Assembly (NCBI GenBank): GCA_016719465.1
Contig: JADJYY010000038.1
Span: 62,001 to 126,000, forward strand
DNA: 64,000 nucleotides
Source of the DNA: Hydrogenophilales bacterium
Lineage (GTDB): Bacteria; Pseudomonadota; Gammaproteobacteria; Burkholderiales; Thiobacillaceae
Reading direction: 5' to 3'
Both the position numbers and the translations under genes were made by a program. Below, piece after piece: positions 23,308 to 32,254 of the stretch. The notes under the pieces were generated by a model. The model saw only the letters and a list, made by a program, of their open reading frames with translations, did not search any database and was not told the DNA's origin. Within the stretch, counting starts at the first letter, position 1. The number at the start of each line of letters is the position of its first letter.

Positions 23308-24609
23308 ATGGCTAAGCAGATGCACAATACGCCGAACCTGGACGAACTTGAGAATGGCCCGTGGCCGTCTTTCGTTTCCGGCCTGAAGCGCCTGGCAAAA
23401 GACAGTGACATGATGGTTGACCTCATGGGCCAGCTCGAAACCTCCTATCAGACCAAGTTCGGTTACTGGAAGGGCGGTACCGTTGGCGTGGTCGGCTACG
23501 GTGGCGGCGTCATTCCGCGATTCACCGAACTGAAGAACGAGGACGGCACCCCCAAATTCCCCGAGGCCGCCGAGTTCCACACCCTGCGCATCATGCCGCC
23601 CGCCGGCATGCACTACACCTCGGACCTTCTGCGCCAGATGTGCGATGCCTGGCTGGAGACCGGCGGTTCCGGCCTGATCGCGCTGCACGGCCAGTCGGGT
23701 GACATCATGCTGCAAGGCATCAGCACCGCGAATGTGCAGGTGGCCTTCGACAAGTTCAATGAAATGGGCTTCGACCTGGGTGGCGCCGGCCCCGCGCTGC
23801 GCACCTCCATGTCCTGCGTTGGCGCGGCGCGCTGCGAAATGTCCTGCTTTGACGAGGCGCGCGCGCTGCGCGTGCTGGTCAACAACAACATCGACGACAT
23901 GCATCGTCCCTCCCTGCCCTACAAGTTCAAGTTCAAGTTCTCGGGCTGCCCCAACGACTGCGTGAACTCCATCCAGCGTTCCGACATGGCCACCATCGGC
24001 ACCTGGCGCGACAATATCCAGGCCAACGAAACCCTGGCGCGCGACTGGATGGCTTCCCACAGCGTGGAAGACCTGACCAACATGGTCGTGAGCATGTGCC
24101 CCACCCGCGCCATCCGTCTGGTCAAGAACGACGGCGCCGCCGCCGGCGAGGGCGTCACCAAGGTCGCGGTGTCCGACACCAACTGTATCGAGATCGACAA
24201 CCACAACTGCGTGCGCTGCATGCACTGCCTCAACGTCATGCCCGGCGCCCTGCTGCCCGGCAAGGACAAGGGCGTGACCATCCTGATCGGCGGCAAGCGC
24301 ACCCTGAAGATCGGCGACCTGATGGGTACCGTGGTCATCCCGTTCATGAAGCTGGAAAGCGATGAGGATTTCGAGAAACTGAACGATCTGGGCCGGACCA
24401 TCATCGACTTCTTCGCCGAGAATGCTCTGGAGCACGAGCGTACCGGCGAGATGATCGAGCGCATCGGCCTGGTCAACTTCCTCGAGGGCATCGGCCTGGA
24501 GGTGGATCCGAACATGATCAGCCACCCGCGTACCAACCCCTATATCCGCACCGATGGCTGGGATGCCGAAGCGGAAAAATGGTTTGAGCGCAAGCAGGCC
24601 ACGGCCTAA
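23308..24609 (+). CDS. dsrA: Reverse-type dissimilatory sulfite reductase alpha subunit
   Basis: With DsrB forms the cytoplasmic siroheme enzyme that oxidises DsrC-bound sulfane sulfur to sulfite. AAGGAGA sits 8 nt before the ATG. Siroheme/[4Fe-4S] ligands are CVGAARC (C-x5-C) and CPNDC (C-x3-C); the inserted ferredoxin domain shows CVRCMHCLNVMPGA with an upstream MCPTRAI. The 433-residue length fits DsrA. First gene of a long co-directional operon; dsrEFH, dsrL and dsrN in the same operon identify the oxidative type. Confidence 0.98.
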   Translation: MAKQMHNTPNLDELENGPWPSFVSGLKRLAKDSDMMVDLMGQLETSYQTKFGYWKGGTVGVVGYGGGVIPRFTELKNEDGTPKFPEAAEFHTLRIMPPAGMHYTSDLLRQMCDAWLETGGSGLIALHGQSGDIMLQGISTANVQVAFDKFNEMGFDLGGAGPALRTSMSCVGAARCEMSCFDEARALRVLVNNNIDDMHRPSLPYKFKFKFSGCPNDCVNSIQRSDMATIGTWRDNIQANETLARDWMASHSVEDLTNMVVSMCPTRAIRLVKNDGAAAGEGVTKVAVSDTNCIEIDNHNCVRCMHCLNVMPGALLPGKDKGVTILIGGKRTLKIGDLMGTVVIPFMKLESDEDFEKLNDLGRTIIDFFAENALEHERTGEMIERIGLVNFLEGIGLEVDPNMISHPRTNPYIRTDGWDAEAEKWFERKQATA

Positions 24610-24624
24610 GCGCGCTGTCTAGTT

Positions 24625-24652
24625 GAGCGGCCACCGTCTTCGGTGGTCGCTC
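24625..24652 (+). promoter_or_regulatory. Intercistronic hairpin between dsrA and dsrB
   Basis: GAGCGGCCACCG (24625-24636) pairs with CGGTGGTCGCTC (24641-24652), 12 bp with one G-U, around TCTT. No T-run follows, so it is more likely an mRNA-stabilising or processing element than a terminator. Confidence 0.6.
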
Positions 24653-24698
24653 GAAAAGTGAATATTGATATCCTGATCTCACTTGATTGGAGACAAGA

Positions 24699-25772
24699 AT
24701 GGCTGAACGTACTCATGAAACCATCGAGTCCGGCACCCCGGATCCGATGCCCTACATGCATCCCGTGATGAAGAACAACTACGGCAAGTGGGTGTATCAC
24801 TCCCATCCCAAGCCGGGCGTGCTCTATCACCGCGCCGAGAATGGCGATCAGGTCTGGACCGTCAAGGCCGGAACCCAGCGCCAGATGGACCACTACACCA
24901 TCCGCAAGCTGGCCGATATCGCCGACCAGTTCGCCGATGGCTACGTGCGTTTCACCACCCGTTCCAACATCGAATACATGGTGTCCGATCAGGCCAAGGT
25001 GGAACCCCTGATCAAGGCCCTGTCCGACAATGGCTTCCCGGTCGGCGGCACCGCCAACTCCGTGTCCATGATCGCCCACACCCAGGGCTGGTTGCACTGC
25101 GACATCCCGGGTACCGATGCCTCCGGCGCGGTCAAGGCGCTGATGGACGATCTCTACAGCGAATTCGTGAATTGCGAGATGCCCAACCGCGTCAAGCTGT
25201 CCACCTCCTGCTGCGAGATCAACTGCGGCGGCCAGGCCGACATCGCCATCGTGATCCAGCACACCAAGCCGCCCAAGATCAACCATGACCTGGTGGCCAA
25301 CGTCTGCGAGCGCCCCACCGTCGTGGCCCGCTGCCCGGTGGCCGCCATCCGCCCCGCCCTGGTGAACGGCAAGCCTTCCCTGGAAGTGGACGAGAAGAAG
25401 TGCATCTGCTGCGGCGCCTGCTTCCCCCCCTGCCCGCCCATGCAGATCAACGACCCCGAGCATTCCAAGTTCGCCATCTGGGTCGGCGGCAAGAACTCCA
25501 ATGCGCGCTCCAAGCCCACCTTCCACAAGCTGGTGGCCGCGGGCATCCCCAACAACCCGCCGCGCTGGCCCGAAGTCAGTGAAGTGGTCAAGAAGATCCT
25601 GAGCACTTACAAGGCGGATGGCCGGCCCTGGGAGCGCGTCAGCGACTGGATCGACCGCATCGGCTGGCCCGCCTTCTTCGAGAAGACCGGCCTGCCCTTC
25701 ACCAAGTACCACATCGACAACTGGCGCGGTGGCCGTTCTACCCTGAACGCTTCCACCCATATCCGCTTCTGA
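24699..25772 (+). CDS. dsrB: Reverse-type dissimilatory sulfite reductase beta subunit
   Basis: The 357-residue partner of DsrA; the ATG at 24699 follows a GGAGACA site. It carries cluster and siroheme motifs TSCCEINCGG and the ferredoxin motif CICCGACFPPCPP, with ARCPVAAI as the fourth-ligand segment. N-terminal HPVMKNNYGKWVYH and the C-terminal RPWERVSDWIDRIGW are typical DsrB. The siroheme used is expected to be the amide form made by DsrN. Confidence 0.98.
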   Translation: MAERTHETIESGTPDPMPYMHPVMKNNYGKWVYHSHPKPGVLYHRAENGDQVWTVKAGTQRQMDHYTIRKLADIADQFADGYVRFTTRSNIEYMVSDQAKVEPLIKALSDNGFPVGGTANSVSMIAHTQGWLHCDIPGTDASGAVKALMDDLYSEFVNCEMPNRVKLSTSCCEINCGGQADIAIVIQHTKPPKINHDLVANVCERPTVVARCPVAAIRPALVNGKPSLEVDEKKCICCGACFPPCPPMQINDPEHSKFAIWVGGKNSNARSKPTFHKLVAAGIPNNPPRWPEVSEVVKKILSTYKADGRPWERVSDWIDRIGWPAFFEKTGLPFTKYHIDNWRGGRSTLNASTHIRF

Positions 25773-25781
25773 TCCAATGCG

Positions 25782-25800
25782 GCCCCGGTCAAAACGGGGC
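25782..25800 (+). promoter_or_regulatory. Intercistronic hairpin between dsrB and dsrE
   Basis: GCCCCG (25782-25787) and CGGGGC (25795-25800) pair around GTCAAAA. No T-run follows; a candidate processing or stability element. Confidence 0.45.
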
Positions 25801-25838
25801 TGCGCGCGGGATTGATAATCGGAGATAGGGATATTCAA

Positions 25839-26198
25839 ATGAAGATCGGAATAATGGTTAGTGAAGGTCCGTACAACCACCAGGCAAGCGATACCGCTTA
25901 TCTGTTCGCTCGGACGGCCATCGAAAAGGGTCACAGTGTGCCGCGCGTGTTTTTCTATCACGACGGTGTGAACAATTCGACCAGGCTTACTCAGCCGCCC
26001 CAGGATGATCGTAACGTGGTCAATCGCTGGTCCAAGTTGGCGGAAGACCATGGCGTGGATCTGGTGGTGTGTGTCGCCGCCGGCATGCGTCGCGGCATTA
26101 CGGATGACATTCTGGCGCCGGGTTTCCGGATTTCCGGCCTGGGCCAGTTGGTGGAAGCCGGCATCCAGTGCGATCGCCTGGTGACCTTCGGCGATTAA
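25839..26198 (+). CDS. dsrE: Sulfurtransferase subunit DsrE
   Basis: The 119-residue subunit of the DsrE2F2H2 complex that passes persulfide sulfur to DsrC. The start at 25839 (MKIGIMVSEGPYNHQ) gives the family start. The catalytic cysteine lies at residue 78 in DLVVCVAAGMRRG, the same number as the active Cys78 described for Allochromatium vinosum DsrE. dsrF follows 10 nt downstream. Confidence 0.96.
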   Translation: MKIGIMVSEGPYNHQASDTAYLFARTAIEKGHSVPRVFFYHDGVNNSTRLTQPPQDDRNVVNRWSKLAEDHGVDLVVCVAAGMRRGITDDILAPGFRISGLGQLVEAGIQCDRLVTFGD

Positions 26199-26208
26199 GG
26201 GGAACGCT

Positions 26209-26607
26209 ATGAGCGACATGATGGATGACATGGAAGGCGGCGAAGGCGTCGTCAAGAAGTTCATGTTTGTCAACCGCAAGGCGCCGCACGGCACCGTTTA
26301 TGCCCTGGAAGGCCTGGAGGTGGTGTTGATCTCCGCCGCCTTCGATCAGGACGTGAGCATGGTGTTCACTGACGACGGCGTCTACGAGTTGATCAAGGGC
26401 ATGAATACCAAGGGCATCGAGGTCAAGGATTTCTCCAAGACCTACCGTGCTCTCGAGGGCTACGACATCGAAAAGCTGTATGTCGAAAAGACCTCCATGG
26501 ATGCGCGCGGCCTCACCGAGGACGACCTGATCGTGGATGTGACCGTTCTTGACAGCGCCGAGATGGCCAGCCTCATGGCTGAGCAGGATGTTGTCATCAG
26601 CTTCTGA
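26209..26607 (+). CDS. dsrF: Sulfurtransferase complex subunit DsrF
   Basis: 132 residues of the DsrE/TusC fold: KKFMFVNRKAPHGTVYALEGLEVVLISAAFDQ is typical for the TusC/DsrF subunit. No cysteine is visible in the sequence, agreeing with a structural rather than catalytic role. It sits between dsrE and dsrH with gaps of about 10 nt, indicating co-translation of the hexamer. Confidence 0.93.
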   Translation: MSDMMDDMEGGEGVVKKFMFVNRKAPHGTVYALEGLEVVLISAAFDQDVSMVFTDDGVYELIKGMNTKGIEVKDFSKTYRALEGYDIEKLYVEKTSMDARGLTEDDLIVDVTVLDSAEMASLMAEQDVVISF

Positions 26608-26618
26608 GGAAAACGAAC

Positions 26619-26918
26619 ATGCTGCATATCGTTAACAAATCGGCCACTGAGCGGAACTCCCTCGAGAGTTGCCTGCGCATGGCCACCAAAGGTTCCGCCG
26701 TATTGCTGATCGAGGATGCCGTTTACGCGGTGACCAGCGGCGGTGAGGCGGCGGCAAAAATCCAGGCGGCCATGCCCGACCTTCAGATTTATGCCCTGGG
26801 TCCCGACCTGGAAGCGCGCGGCATGGCCGGGCGCGTTCTGGATGGGGTGAAGCTGGTGGATTACGGTGGTTTTGTGGATCTGGTGACGGAACACAACACC
26901 TGTCAGTCCTGGCTGTAA
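26619..26918 (+). CDS. dsrH: Sulfurtransferase complex subunit DsrH
   Basis: 99 residues with the DsrH/TusB pattern MLHIVNKSATERNSLESCLRM near the start and YGGFVDLVTEHNTCQSWL at the end. A cysteine at position 18 corresponds to the one usually conserved in DsrH; a second is near the C-terminus. Completes the DsrEFH sulfur relay upstream of DsrC. Confidence 0.93.
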   Translation: MLHIVNKSATERNSLESCLRMATKGSAVLLIEDAVYAVTSGGEAAAKIQAAMPDLQIYALGPDLEARGMAGRVLDGVKLVDYGGFVDLVTEHNTCQSWL

Positions 26919-26944
26919 TTTTTGTTCGTTTAAGGAGAAATGCT

Positions 26945-27280
26945 ATGCCTATGGTCGAAGTTGCTGGCAAGTCGTTCGAAGTCGATGAAGAGGGTTATCT
27001 GACCAATCTGGCCGACTGGAATAAGGAAATCGGTGAGTACCTGGCCAAGGATGAAAAGGTCGAGTTGACCGACAGCCACTGGGAAGTAATCAACTTCCTG
27101 CGCGAGTACTACGAGGAGTATCAGATCGCTCCCGCCGTGCGCGTGCTGACCAAGGCTGTCGCCAAGAAGCTGGGTCCGGACAAGGGCAACAACAAGTATC
27201 TGTACGAACTGTTCCCCTACGGTCCCGCCAAGCAGGCCTGCAAGATCGCCGGCCTGCCCAAGCCGACCGGCTGCATCTGA
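26945..27280 (+). CDS. dsrC: DsrC sulfur-carrier protein
   Basis: 111 residues, the physiological substrate of DsrAB. Both redox cysteines are present in the flexible C-terminal arm: KQACKIAGLPKPTGCI, i.e. Cys99 and the penultimate Cys110. The strong AAGGAG before the ATG suggests high translation. It is preceded by dsrEFH, which load it, and followed by dsrMK, which re-oxidise or reduce its trisulfide/disulfide. Compare the cysteine-less paralogue at 21764. Confidence 0.98.
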   Translation: MPMVEVAGKSFEVDEEGYLTNLADWNKEIGEYLAKDEKVELTDSHWEVINFLREYYEEYQIAPAVRVLTKAVAKKLGPDKGNNKYLYELFPYGPAKQACKIAGLPKPTGCI

Positions 27281-27300
27281 TCGCTCGCTTGAACGATTGG

Positions 27301-27322
27301 CCCGGCGGGCTCGCCCGCCGGG
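27301..27322 (+). promoter_or_regulatory. Strong hairpin after dsrC
   Basis: CCCGGCGGGC (27301-27310) and GCCCGCCGGG (27313-27322) form a perfect 10-bp stem with almost no spacer. No T-run follows. It sits in a 129-nt gap between dsrC and dsrM and may attenuate or protect transcript so dsrABEFHC exceeds the membrane-complex genes. Confidence 0.65.
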
Positions 27323-27409
27323 TGTCAGGTTGCGTTGAGTGTTCCGGCTTCGCCGGGAGTGTTCTGTCTTGATCCGCAATATCGATCTGCCCGACATGCA
27401 GAGGAACGG

Positions 27410-28147
27410 ATGACTTCGCTGACGGTTTTCTACACAACCCTGTTCTACTTCGCCACGCTGGTTCTGATTGGCGGGGTCGCCTACAGGATTTACGAGTACA
27501 GCCGCACACCGGCTCCCCTCAAGATACCCACCACGCCCGCGCCCACGAGCAACGCGGGAGTGGTCGTTCGCATGGCGCGCGAAGTCGTGCTGTTCGAGTC
27601 CCTGTTCAAATCCAACAAGTGGATCTGGATCTTTGGCTGGCTGTTTCATGTGGGCCTGGCCGTGGTCCTGTTGCGCCACGTGCGCTACTTCCAGGAGCCG
27701 GCCTGGTTCTGGGTGGAATTCATCCAGCCCTTCGGCAAGTACGCCAGCTTCATCATGGTCGCCGGCCTCGCGGGCCTGTGGGCGCGACGCTTCCTGGTGG
27801 ATCGGGTGCGCTACATCTCCACGCCTTCCGACCACCTGATGCTGGCCCTGCTCGTCGCCATCGGCCTGTCCGGCATGATGATGACCTTCGTGTCCCACAC
27901 CGACATCGTCGCCCTCAAGGCCTTCATGCTGGGATTGATGACCTTCGATTTCCAGCCCATGCCCGCCGACGGCGTCCTGATGGTCCACCTGGGCCTGGTG
28001 GCCCTGCTGATGATCATCTTCCCCATCAGCAAGCTGTTGCACGCACCCGGTATCTTCTTCAGTCCGACCCGCAATCAGGCCGACAACCCGCGCGAACAGC
28101 GCCATCTCGCTCCCTGGGCCGCCGCCCTGGAACGCAACAAGTCCTGA
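27410..28147 (+). CDS. dsrM: DsrM, membrane cytochrome b subunit of DsrMKJOP
   Basis: 245 residues, NarI-like, with about five membrane helices and histidines such as WLFHVGLAVVLLRHVRYF that can bind heme b. The start at 27410 (MTSLTVFYTTLFYF) has GAGGAACGG just upstream. It anchors DsrK at the inner membrane and exchanges electrons with quinone. It follows the post-dsrC hairpin and precedes dsrK by 51 nt. Confidence 0.95.
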   Translation: MTSLTVFYTTLFYFATLVLIGGVAYRIYEYSRTPAPLKIPTTPAPTSNAGVVVRMAREVVLFESLFKSNKWIWIFGWLFHVGLAVVLLRHVRYFQEPAWFWVEFIQPFGKYASFIMVAGLAGLWARRFLVDRVRYISTPSDHLMLALLVAIGLSGMMMTFVSHTDIVALKAFMLGLMTFDFQPMPADGVLMVHLGLVALLMIIFPISKLLHAPGIFFSPTRNQADNPREQRHLAPWAAALERNKS

Positions 28148-28198
28148 CGCCGGCGGTTGATCGCATACTGAACAGCGCAAGAGAGATAAGGAGCAAAC

Positions 28199-29722
28199 GT
28201 GGCCGGTCCCCAGTTTGAAGTTCCCACCCTGACGGAATACACGGAAGTCCCCAAGATCAGGGAAGGGGCGATGTCGCATCTGAAATCCTTCGTCGCGGCC
28301 GAGACCTCCCAGTCCTACCTGGGTTATCCCCATCAGTTGCCGGCGGACTGGAAGGAGCGTGCCCTCGACCGCATGGGGCAGGTGCTGGAAAAGTTCCGTT
28401 CCGTGCGCGTATTCATGGATGCCTGCGTGCATTGCGGCGCCTGCACCGACAAGTGCCACTATTTCCTCGGCACCGCCGACCCCAACAACATGCCGGTCGC
28501 GCGTCAGGAGTTGATGCGCAAGGTCTATCGCCGCTATTTCACCCTGCCGGGCAAGATCGCCCCGTGGCTGGTGGGCGCCGAGGACCTCACCGAGGAAACC
28601 CTCGGCAAGTGGTACAACTACTATCACCAGTGCTCCGAGTGCCGCCGCTGTTCCGTGTACTGCCCCTATGGCATCGACACCGCCGAGATCACCATGGCCG
28701 GGCGCGAGATCCTCAACTACGTGGGCATCGGCCAGAAGTACTCCAGCGAGATCCTGGTCAAGGTGCAGAAGATCGGCAACAACCTGGGCCTGCCCGGCCC
28801 CGCCCTGGAAGACACCCTGGCCGGCCTGGAAGAAGACATCGAGGCGGATACCGGCGTGCCCGTCAAAATGCCGCTCAATGTGAAGGGCGCCGAGATCCTG
28901 CTGGTCACGCCGTCGGCCGACTTCTTCTCCGAGCCCCATGTGGAATCCCTGATCGGCTATGCCAAGGTGTTCCATGCCGCCGGCGTGTCCTGGACCCTGT
29001 CCACCCACGCCTCCGAGGCGGGCAACTTCGGCCTGTTCAACGGCAATTACGAGACCATGCGTAATGTCGCCATGCGCATCCGCGACGCGGCCCTGGAACT
29101 GGGCGTCAAGCGCATCATCGTCGGCGAGTGCGGGCACGCCTGGCGCGTGGCCTACGCCTACTGGAATACCCTGACCGGCATTGGCTGGGGCGGTGACGAT
29201 CCCTTCGCCAAGCAGTTGCGCGATCAGCTTGACATGCGTTACCCGCAGCCCATGCACATCTGCGAATACACCTGGGACCTGATCGAGAAGGGGGCGCTGA
29301 AGTTCGACAAGTCCCTCAACGACGATCGAGTCATCACCTTCCACGATTCCTGCAACGTGGCGCGCGGTTCGCGCATGGGCGACGAACCCGGTGGCCAGTT
29401 CACCATCCCGCGCAACATCATCCGGGCGGTGGCCAACCACTACCAGGACATGGCGGCGGAAACCATCGGCGAAGGCACGTTCTGTTGCGGCGGCGGCGGC
29501 GGCATGCTGACCGACGACCTGATCGAGGCGCGGGTCAAGGGCGCCCTGCCACGCATGAACGCCTACAACAATGTGGTGCGGAGCGACGGGGTGAACTTCC
29601 TGGCGCTGATCTGCGCCATCTGCAAGGCCCAGTTCACCAAGGTCTTGCCGTATTACGGATTTGATCGAAACTCGGTTGGCGGCGTGCATCAGCTGGTCAG
29701 CACGGCCATCAAGCTGGATTGA
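28199..29722 (+). CDS. dsrK: DsrK, HdrD-like iron-sulfur subunit
   Basis: 507 residues starting at GTG 28199 after AAGGAG. Two ferredoxin motifs (CVHCGACTDKCHYF and CSECRRCSVYCPYG) precede two CCG domains, with FHDSCNVARGSRMG and TFCCGGGGGML marking the catalytic noncubane cluster ligands as in heterodisulfide reductases. It is thought to act on DsrC disulfide or trisulfide at the cytoplasmic face with DsrM. Confidence 0.97.
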   Translation: MAGPQFEVPTLTEYTEVPKIREGAMSHLKSFVAAETSQSYLGYPHQLPADWKERALDRMGQVLEKFRSVRVFMDACVHCGACTDKCHYFLGTADPNNMPVARQELMRKVYRRYFTLPGKIAPWLVGAEDLTEETLGKWYNYYHQCSECRRCSVYCPYGIDTAEITMAGREILNYVGIGQKYSSEILVKVQKIGNNLGLPGPALEDTLAGLEEDIEADTGVPVKMPLNVKGAEILLVTPSADFFSEPHVESLIGYAKVFHAAGVSWTLSTHASEAGNFGLFNGNYETMRNVAMRIRDAALELGVKRIIVGECGHAWRVAYAYWNTLTGIGWGGDDPFAKQLRDQLDMRYPQPMHICEYTWDLIEKGALKFDKSLNDDRVITFHDSCNVARGSRMGDEPGGQFTIPRNIIRAVANHYQDMAAETIGEGTFCCGGGGGMLTDDLIEARVKGALPRMNAYNNVVRSDGVNFLALICAICKAQFTKVLPYYGFDRNSVGGVHQLVSTAIKLD

Positions 29723-29840
29723 TACGAGACCAGCAGTAGCGGATTTGAGGCAACATTGGCGGCACGGGGTTCCGTGCCAACCCGAGTAGCAGCGTGGTTT
29801 GGTGCTCGCGCCGCACGAATTTGACGATAGGAGAGCGAAG

Positions 29841-31799
29841 ATGGCTGTCACATCCAAGGATGTAAAGAAAACCGAAGGTTTGACCTGGCGCCGTTACAAG
29901 GACGGCGAGACCGAGGAAAACTATCGCCGTTCCCAGGAAAAGATTTTCCAGGCCAGCTGGTCGCACAAGTGCCCGGAGTATGTGCTTTCCACCGCGCCCT
30001 GCCAGGGCTCCTGCCCCGCCGGCGAGGATATCCGCGGCTACCTGAACATCGTGCGCGGCATCGAGAAGCCCACCGGCGGCCAGAGCTGGCAGGAATACGC
30101 CTTCCGTCGTCTCACCACCGCCAACCCCTTCCCGGCCGTCATGGGCCGTGTCTGCCCGGCTCCCTGCGAGTCCGGCTGCAACCGCAACATGGTGGAAGAA
30201 AACGTCGGCATCAACTCCGTCGAGCACTTCCTCGGCAACTGGGCCCTGGACAACAACATCGGCTTCGAGAAGCCGGCCAGTGAAACCGGCAAGAAGGTCG
30301 CCATCATCGGTGGCGGCCCCGCCGGCCTGGCGGCGGCCTACCAGTTGCGCCGCCTGGGCCATGGCGCCACCATTTTCGACGACCACGCCGAACTCGGCGG
30401 CATGATGCGCTACGGCATCCCCGGCTTCCGGACGCCGCGCGAGGTGCTGGACGGCGAGATCAAGCGCATCATCGACATGGGCGTGGACACCCGCCTGAAC
30501 TGCCGCATCGGCACCGACGTTCCCATGGAGCAGATCGAGAAGGAATACGACGCCATCCTGATCGCCCTGGGCGCCCAGGGTGGCCGTAGCCTGCCGGTCG
30601 ACGGCGCCGACGCGCCCAACTGCGTGACCGCCATGTCCTTCCTGCGCGCCTTCAACGAAGGCCGCCTGCAGCATGTCGGCAACAAGGTGGTGGTCATCGG
30701 CGGTGGCGACACCTCCATCGACGTGGCGACCGTCGCCCGCCGCCTCGGCAAGATCACCAACGCCTCCACCACCGACCTGCCGGAAATGGTGCTGGCCGGC
30801 CATGCCGCCCATGACGTCGCCTCCATCGCCGCCCGCCAGGGTGTCGACGTGGTGCTGATCTCCCGCGCCACCATCGACAAGATGGCCGCCAACAAGCATG
30901 AAGTGGAGCAGGCCAAGTCCGAAGGCATCGAGATCATCGGCGGCGTGACCCCCGTCGCCGTGATCAGGGGCGCCGACGGTCGCGCCACCGCCCTGCGCGT
31001 GGCCGAGTTCGAGATGGTCGGCAACGAGACCAGGATCAAGGAAGGCACCGAGTACGACATCACCGGCGACCTGATCGTCTCCGCCATCGGCCAGGCCGTC
31101 GATTTCACCGGCCTGGAAGATTTCAACAACAACAAGGGCCTGATCCGCGCCGACAAGAACTACCGCTTCCCCAACAAGCCCAATGTTTTCGTCGCCGGCG
31201 ACGTGATCCGTCCCCATCTACTGACCACCGCCATCGGCCACGCCCGCATCTGCGTCGATGGCATCGACGCCTTCCTGCGCGGCGACGAACTCGACCGTCG
31301 CCCCAAGGTGGACGTCTCCCATTGGGACATGGTGCGCAAGTGGGTCGAATCCGGCCACGAGTACAAGGAACATCATGGCCCGGATTGGGGTTCCGCCGAC
31401 TGGAAGGATACCCTGCACAACTACGAGGATCGTTCCCAGCGCTACGTGATTCCGTCCACCGAGATGTTCCTGGGTCACTTCCTCAAGACCCCGCGCAACC
31501 AGCGTGGCGTGACGGTGCTGGACAAGGACTCCGCCCTGGGCAACTTCGAGGATCGGCTGCATGCTCTCGACGAGAAACAGGTCGTGAGCGAGGCCAAGCG
31601 CTGCATGTCCTGCGGCCTGTGCTTCGAGTGCGACAACTGCGTGGTCTACTGCCCGATGACCGCTGTGTTCAAGGTCAAGAAAAAGGACAACCCCACCACC
31701 GGCCGCTATGTGGACACCGACTACACCAAGTGCATCGGCTGCCACATTTGCGCGGATGTGTGCCCCACCGGCTACATCGTCATGGGTATGGGTGAGTAA
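29841..31799 (+). CDS. dsrL: DsrL, NAD(P)H:acceptor iron-sulfur flavoprotein
   Basis: 652 residues related to the glutamate synthase small subunit. Order: N-terminal Fe-S region (CPEYVLSTAPCQGSCPAG, CPAPCESGCNR), FAD-binding VAIIGGGPAGLAAA, NAD(P)-binding VVVIGGGDTSIDVA, a second FAD motif with FVAGDVIRP, then a C-terminal ferredoxin part (CMSCGLCFECDNC, CIGCHICADVCPTG). DsrL is essential in oxidative Dsr pathways, accepting electrons from DsrAB and reducing NAD(P)+. The ATG at 29841 follows AGGAGAG. 118 nt separate it from dsrK. Confidence 0.96.
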   Translation: MAVTSKDVKKTEGLTWRRYKDGETEENYRRSQEKIFQASWSHKCPEYVLSTAPCQGSCPAGEDIRGYLNIVRGIEKPTGGQSWQEYAFRRLTTANPFPAVMGRVCPAPCESGCNRNMVEENVGINSVEHFLGNWALDNNIGFEKPASETGKKVAIIGGGPAGLAAAYQLRRLGHGATIFDDHAELGGMMRYGIPGFRTPREVLDGEIKRIIDMGVDTRLNCRIGTDVPMEQIEKEYDAILIALGAQGGRSLPVDGADAPNCVTAMSFLRAFNEGRLQHVGNKVVVIGGGDTSIDVATVARRLGKITNASTTDLPEMVLAGHAAHDVASIAARQGVDVVLISRATIDKMAANKHEVEQAKSEGIEIIGGVTPVAVIRGADGRATALRVAEFEMVGNETRIKEGTEYDITGDLIVSAIGQAVDFTGLEDFNNNKGLIRADKNYRFPNKPNVFVAGDVIRPHLLTTAIGHARICVDGIDAFLRGDELDRRPKVDVSHWDMVRKWVESGHEYKEHHGPDWGSADWKDTLHNYEDRSQRYVIPSTEMFLGHFLKTPRNQRGVTVLDKDSALGNFEDRLHALDEKQVVSEAKRCMSCGLCFECDNCVVYCPMTAVFKVKKKDNPTTGRYVDTDYTKCIGCHICADVCPTGYIVMGMGE

Positions 31800-31807
31800 T
31801 CAAAAGG

Positions 31808-32254
31808 ATGAATGGCATGGCGAAACTGGCCGGTTGTTTGCGCGCGGGGCTGCGCCTGGCCGTCCTCGCTGGCGTGGCGGCCCTGATGGCCGCCCCGTCC
31901 AGCGAGGCGGTGGCGGGCGTGGATCTGCCCAAGCTGGAGCGTGGCAAGGGCGAGAAGTGCGTGGAGGACACGCAGTTCATGCGTCGCAACCACATGGATC
32001 TGCTCAAGCACCAGCGTGACGAGACGATGCGCAAGGGCATCCGCACCACCAGGCACAGCCTGAAGCGGTGCGTGGAATGCCATGCCAGCGAGAAGACCGG
32101 CAGCGTGGCGGCCAGCAAGGAGGATTTTTGCGCGGCCTGCCACAGCTATGCCAGCGTCAAGCTGGACTGCTGGGACTGCCATGCCACCCGGCCCGGGAAA
32201 AAATCGGCCGCCTCGCCTCACGTGCCTTCCCAGGTCAACGGAGGCGGGCAATGA
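31808..32254 (+). CDS. dsrJ: DsrJ, periplasmic triheme cytochrome c
   Basis: 148 residues with an N-terminal signal/anchor (LAGCLRAGLRLAVLAGVAAL) and three heme motifs CVECH, CAACH and CWDCH. DsrJ is the periplasmic cytochrome of DsrMKJOP, with one unusual His/Cys-ligated heme in studied homologues. Its stop overlaps the dsrO start (ATGA). Confidence 0.96.
   Translation: MNGMAKLAGCLRAGLRLAVLAGVAALMAAPSSEAVAGVDLPKLERGKGEKCVEDTQFMRRNHMDLLKHQRDETMRKGIRTTRHSLKRCVECHASEKTGSVAASKEDFCAACHSYASVKLDCWDCHATRPGKKSAASPHVPSQVNGGGQ

Noticed and set aside
28199..29722. dsrK as a heterodisulfide reductase HdrD of methanogens or the sHdr system
   Set aside because: Position between dsrM and dsrL/J/O/P fixes it as DsrK.
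26930..29857. A 975-codon open frame opposite dsrC, dsrM and dsrK
   Set aside because: Antisense shadow of dsr genes, with no recognisable domain.
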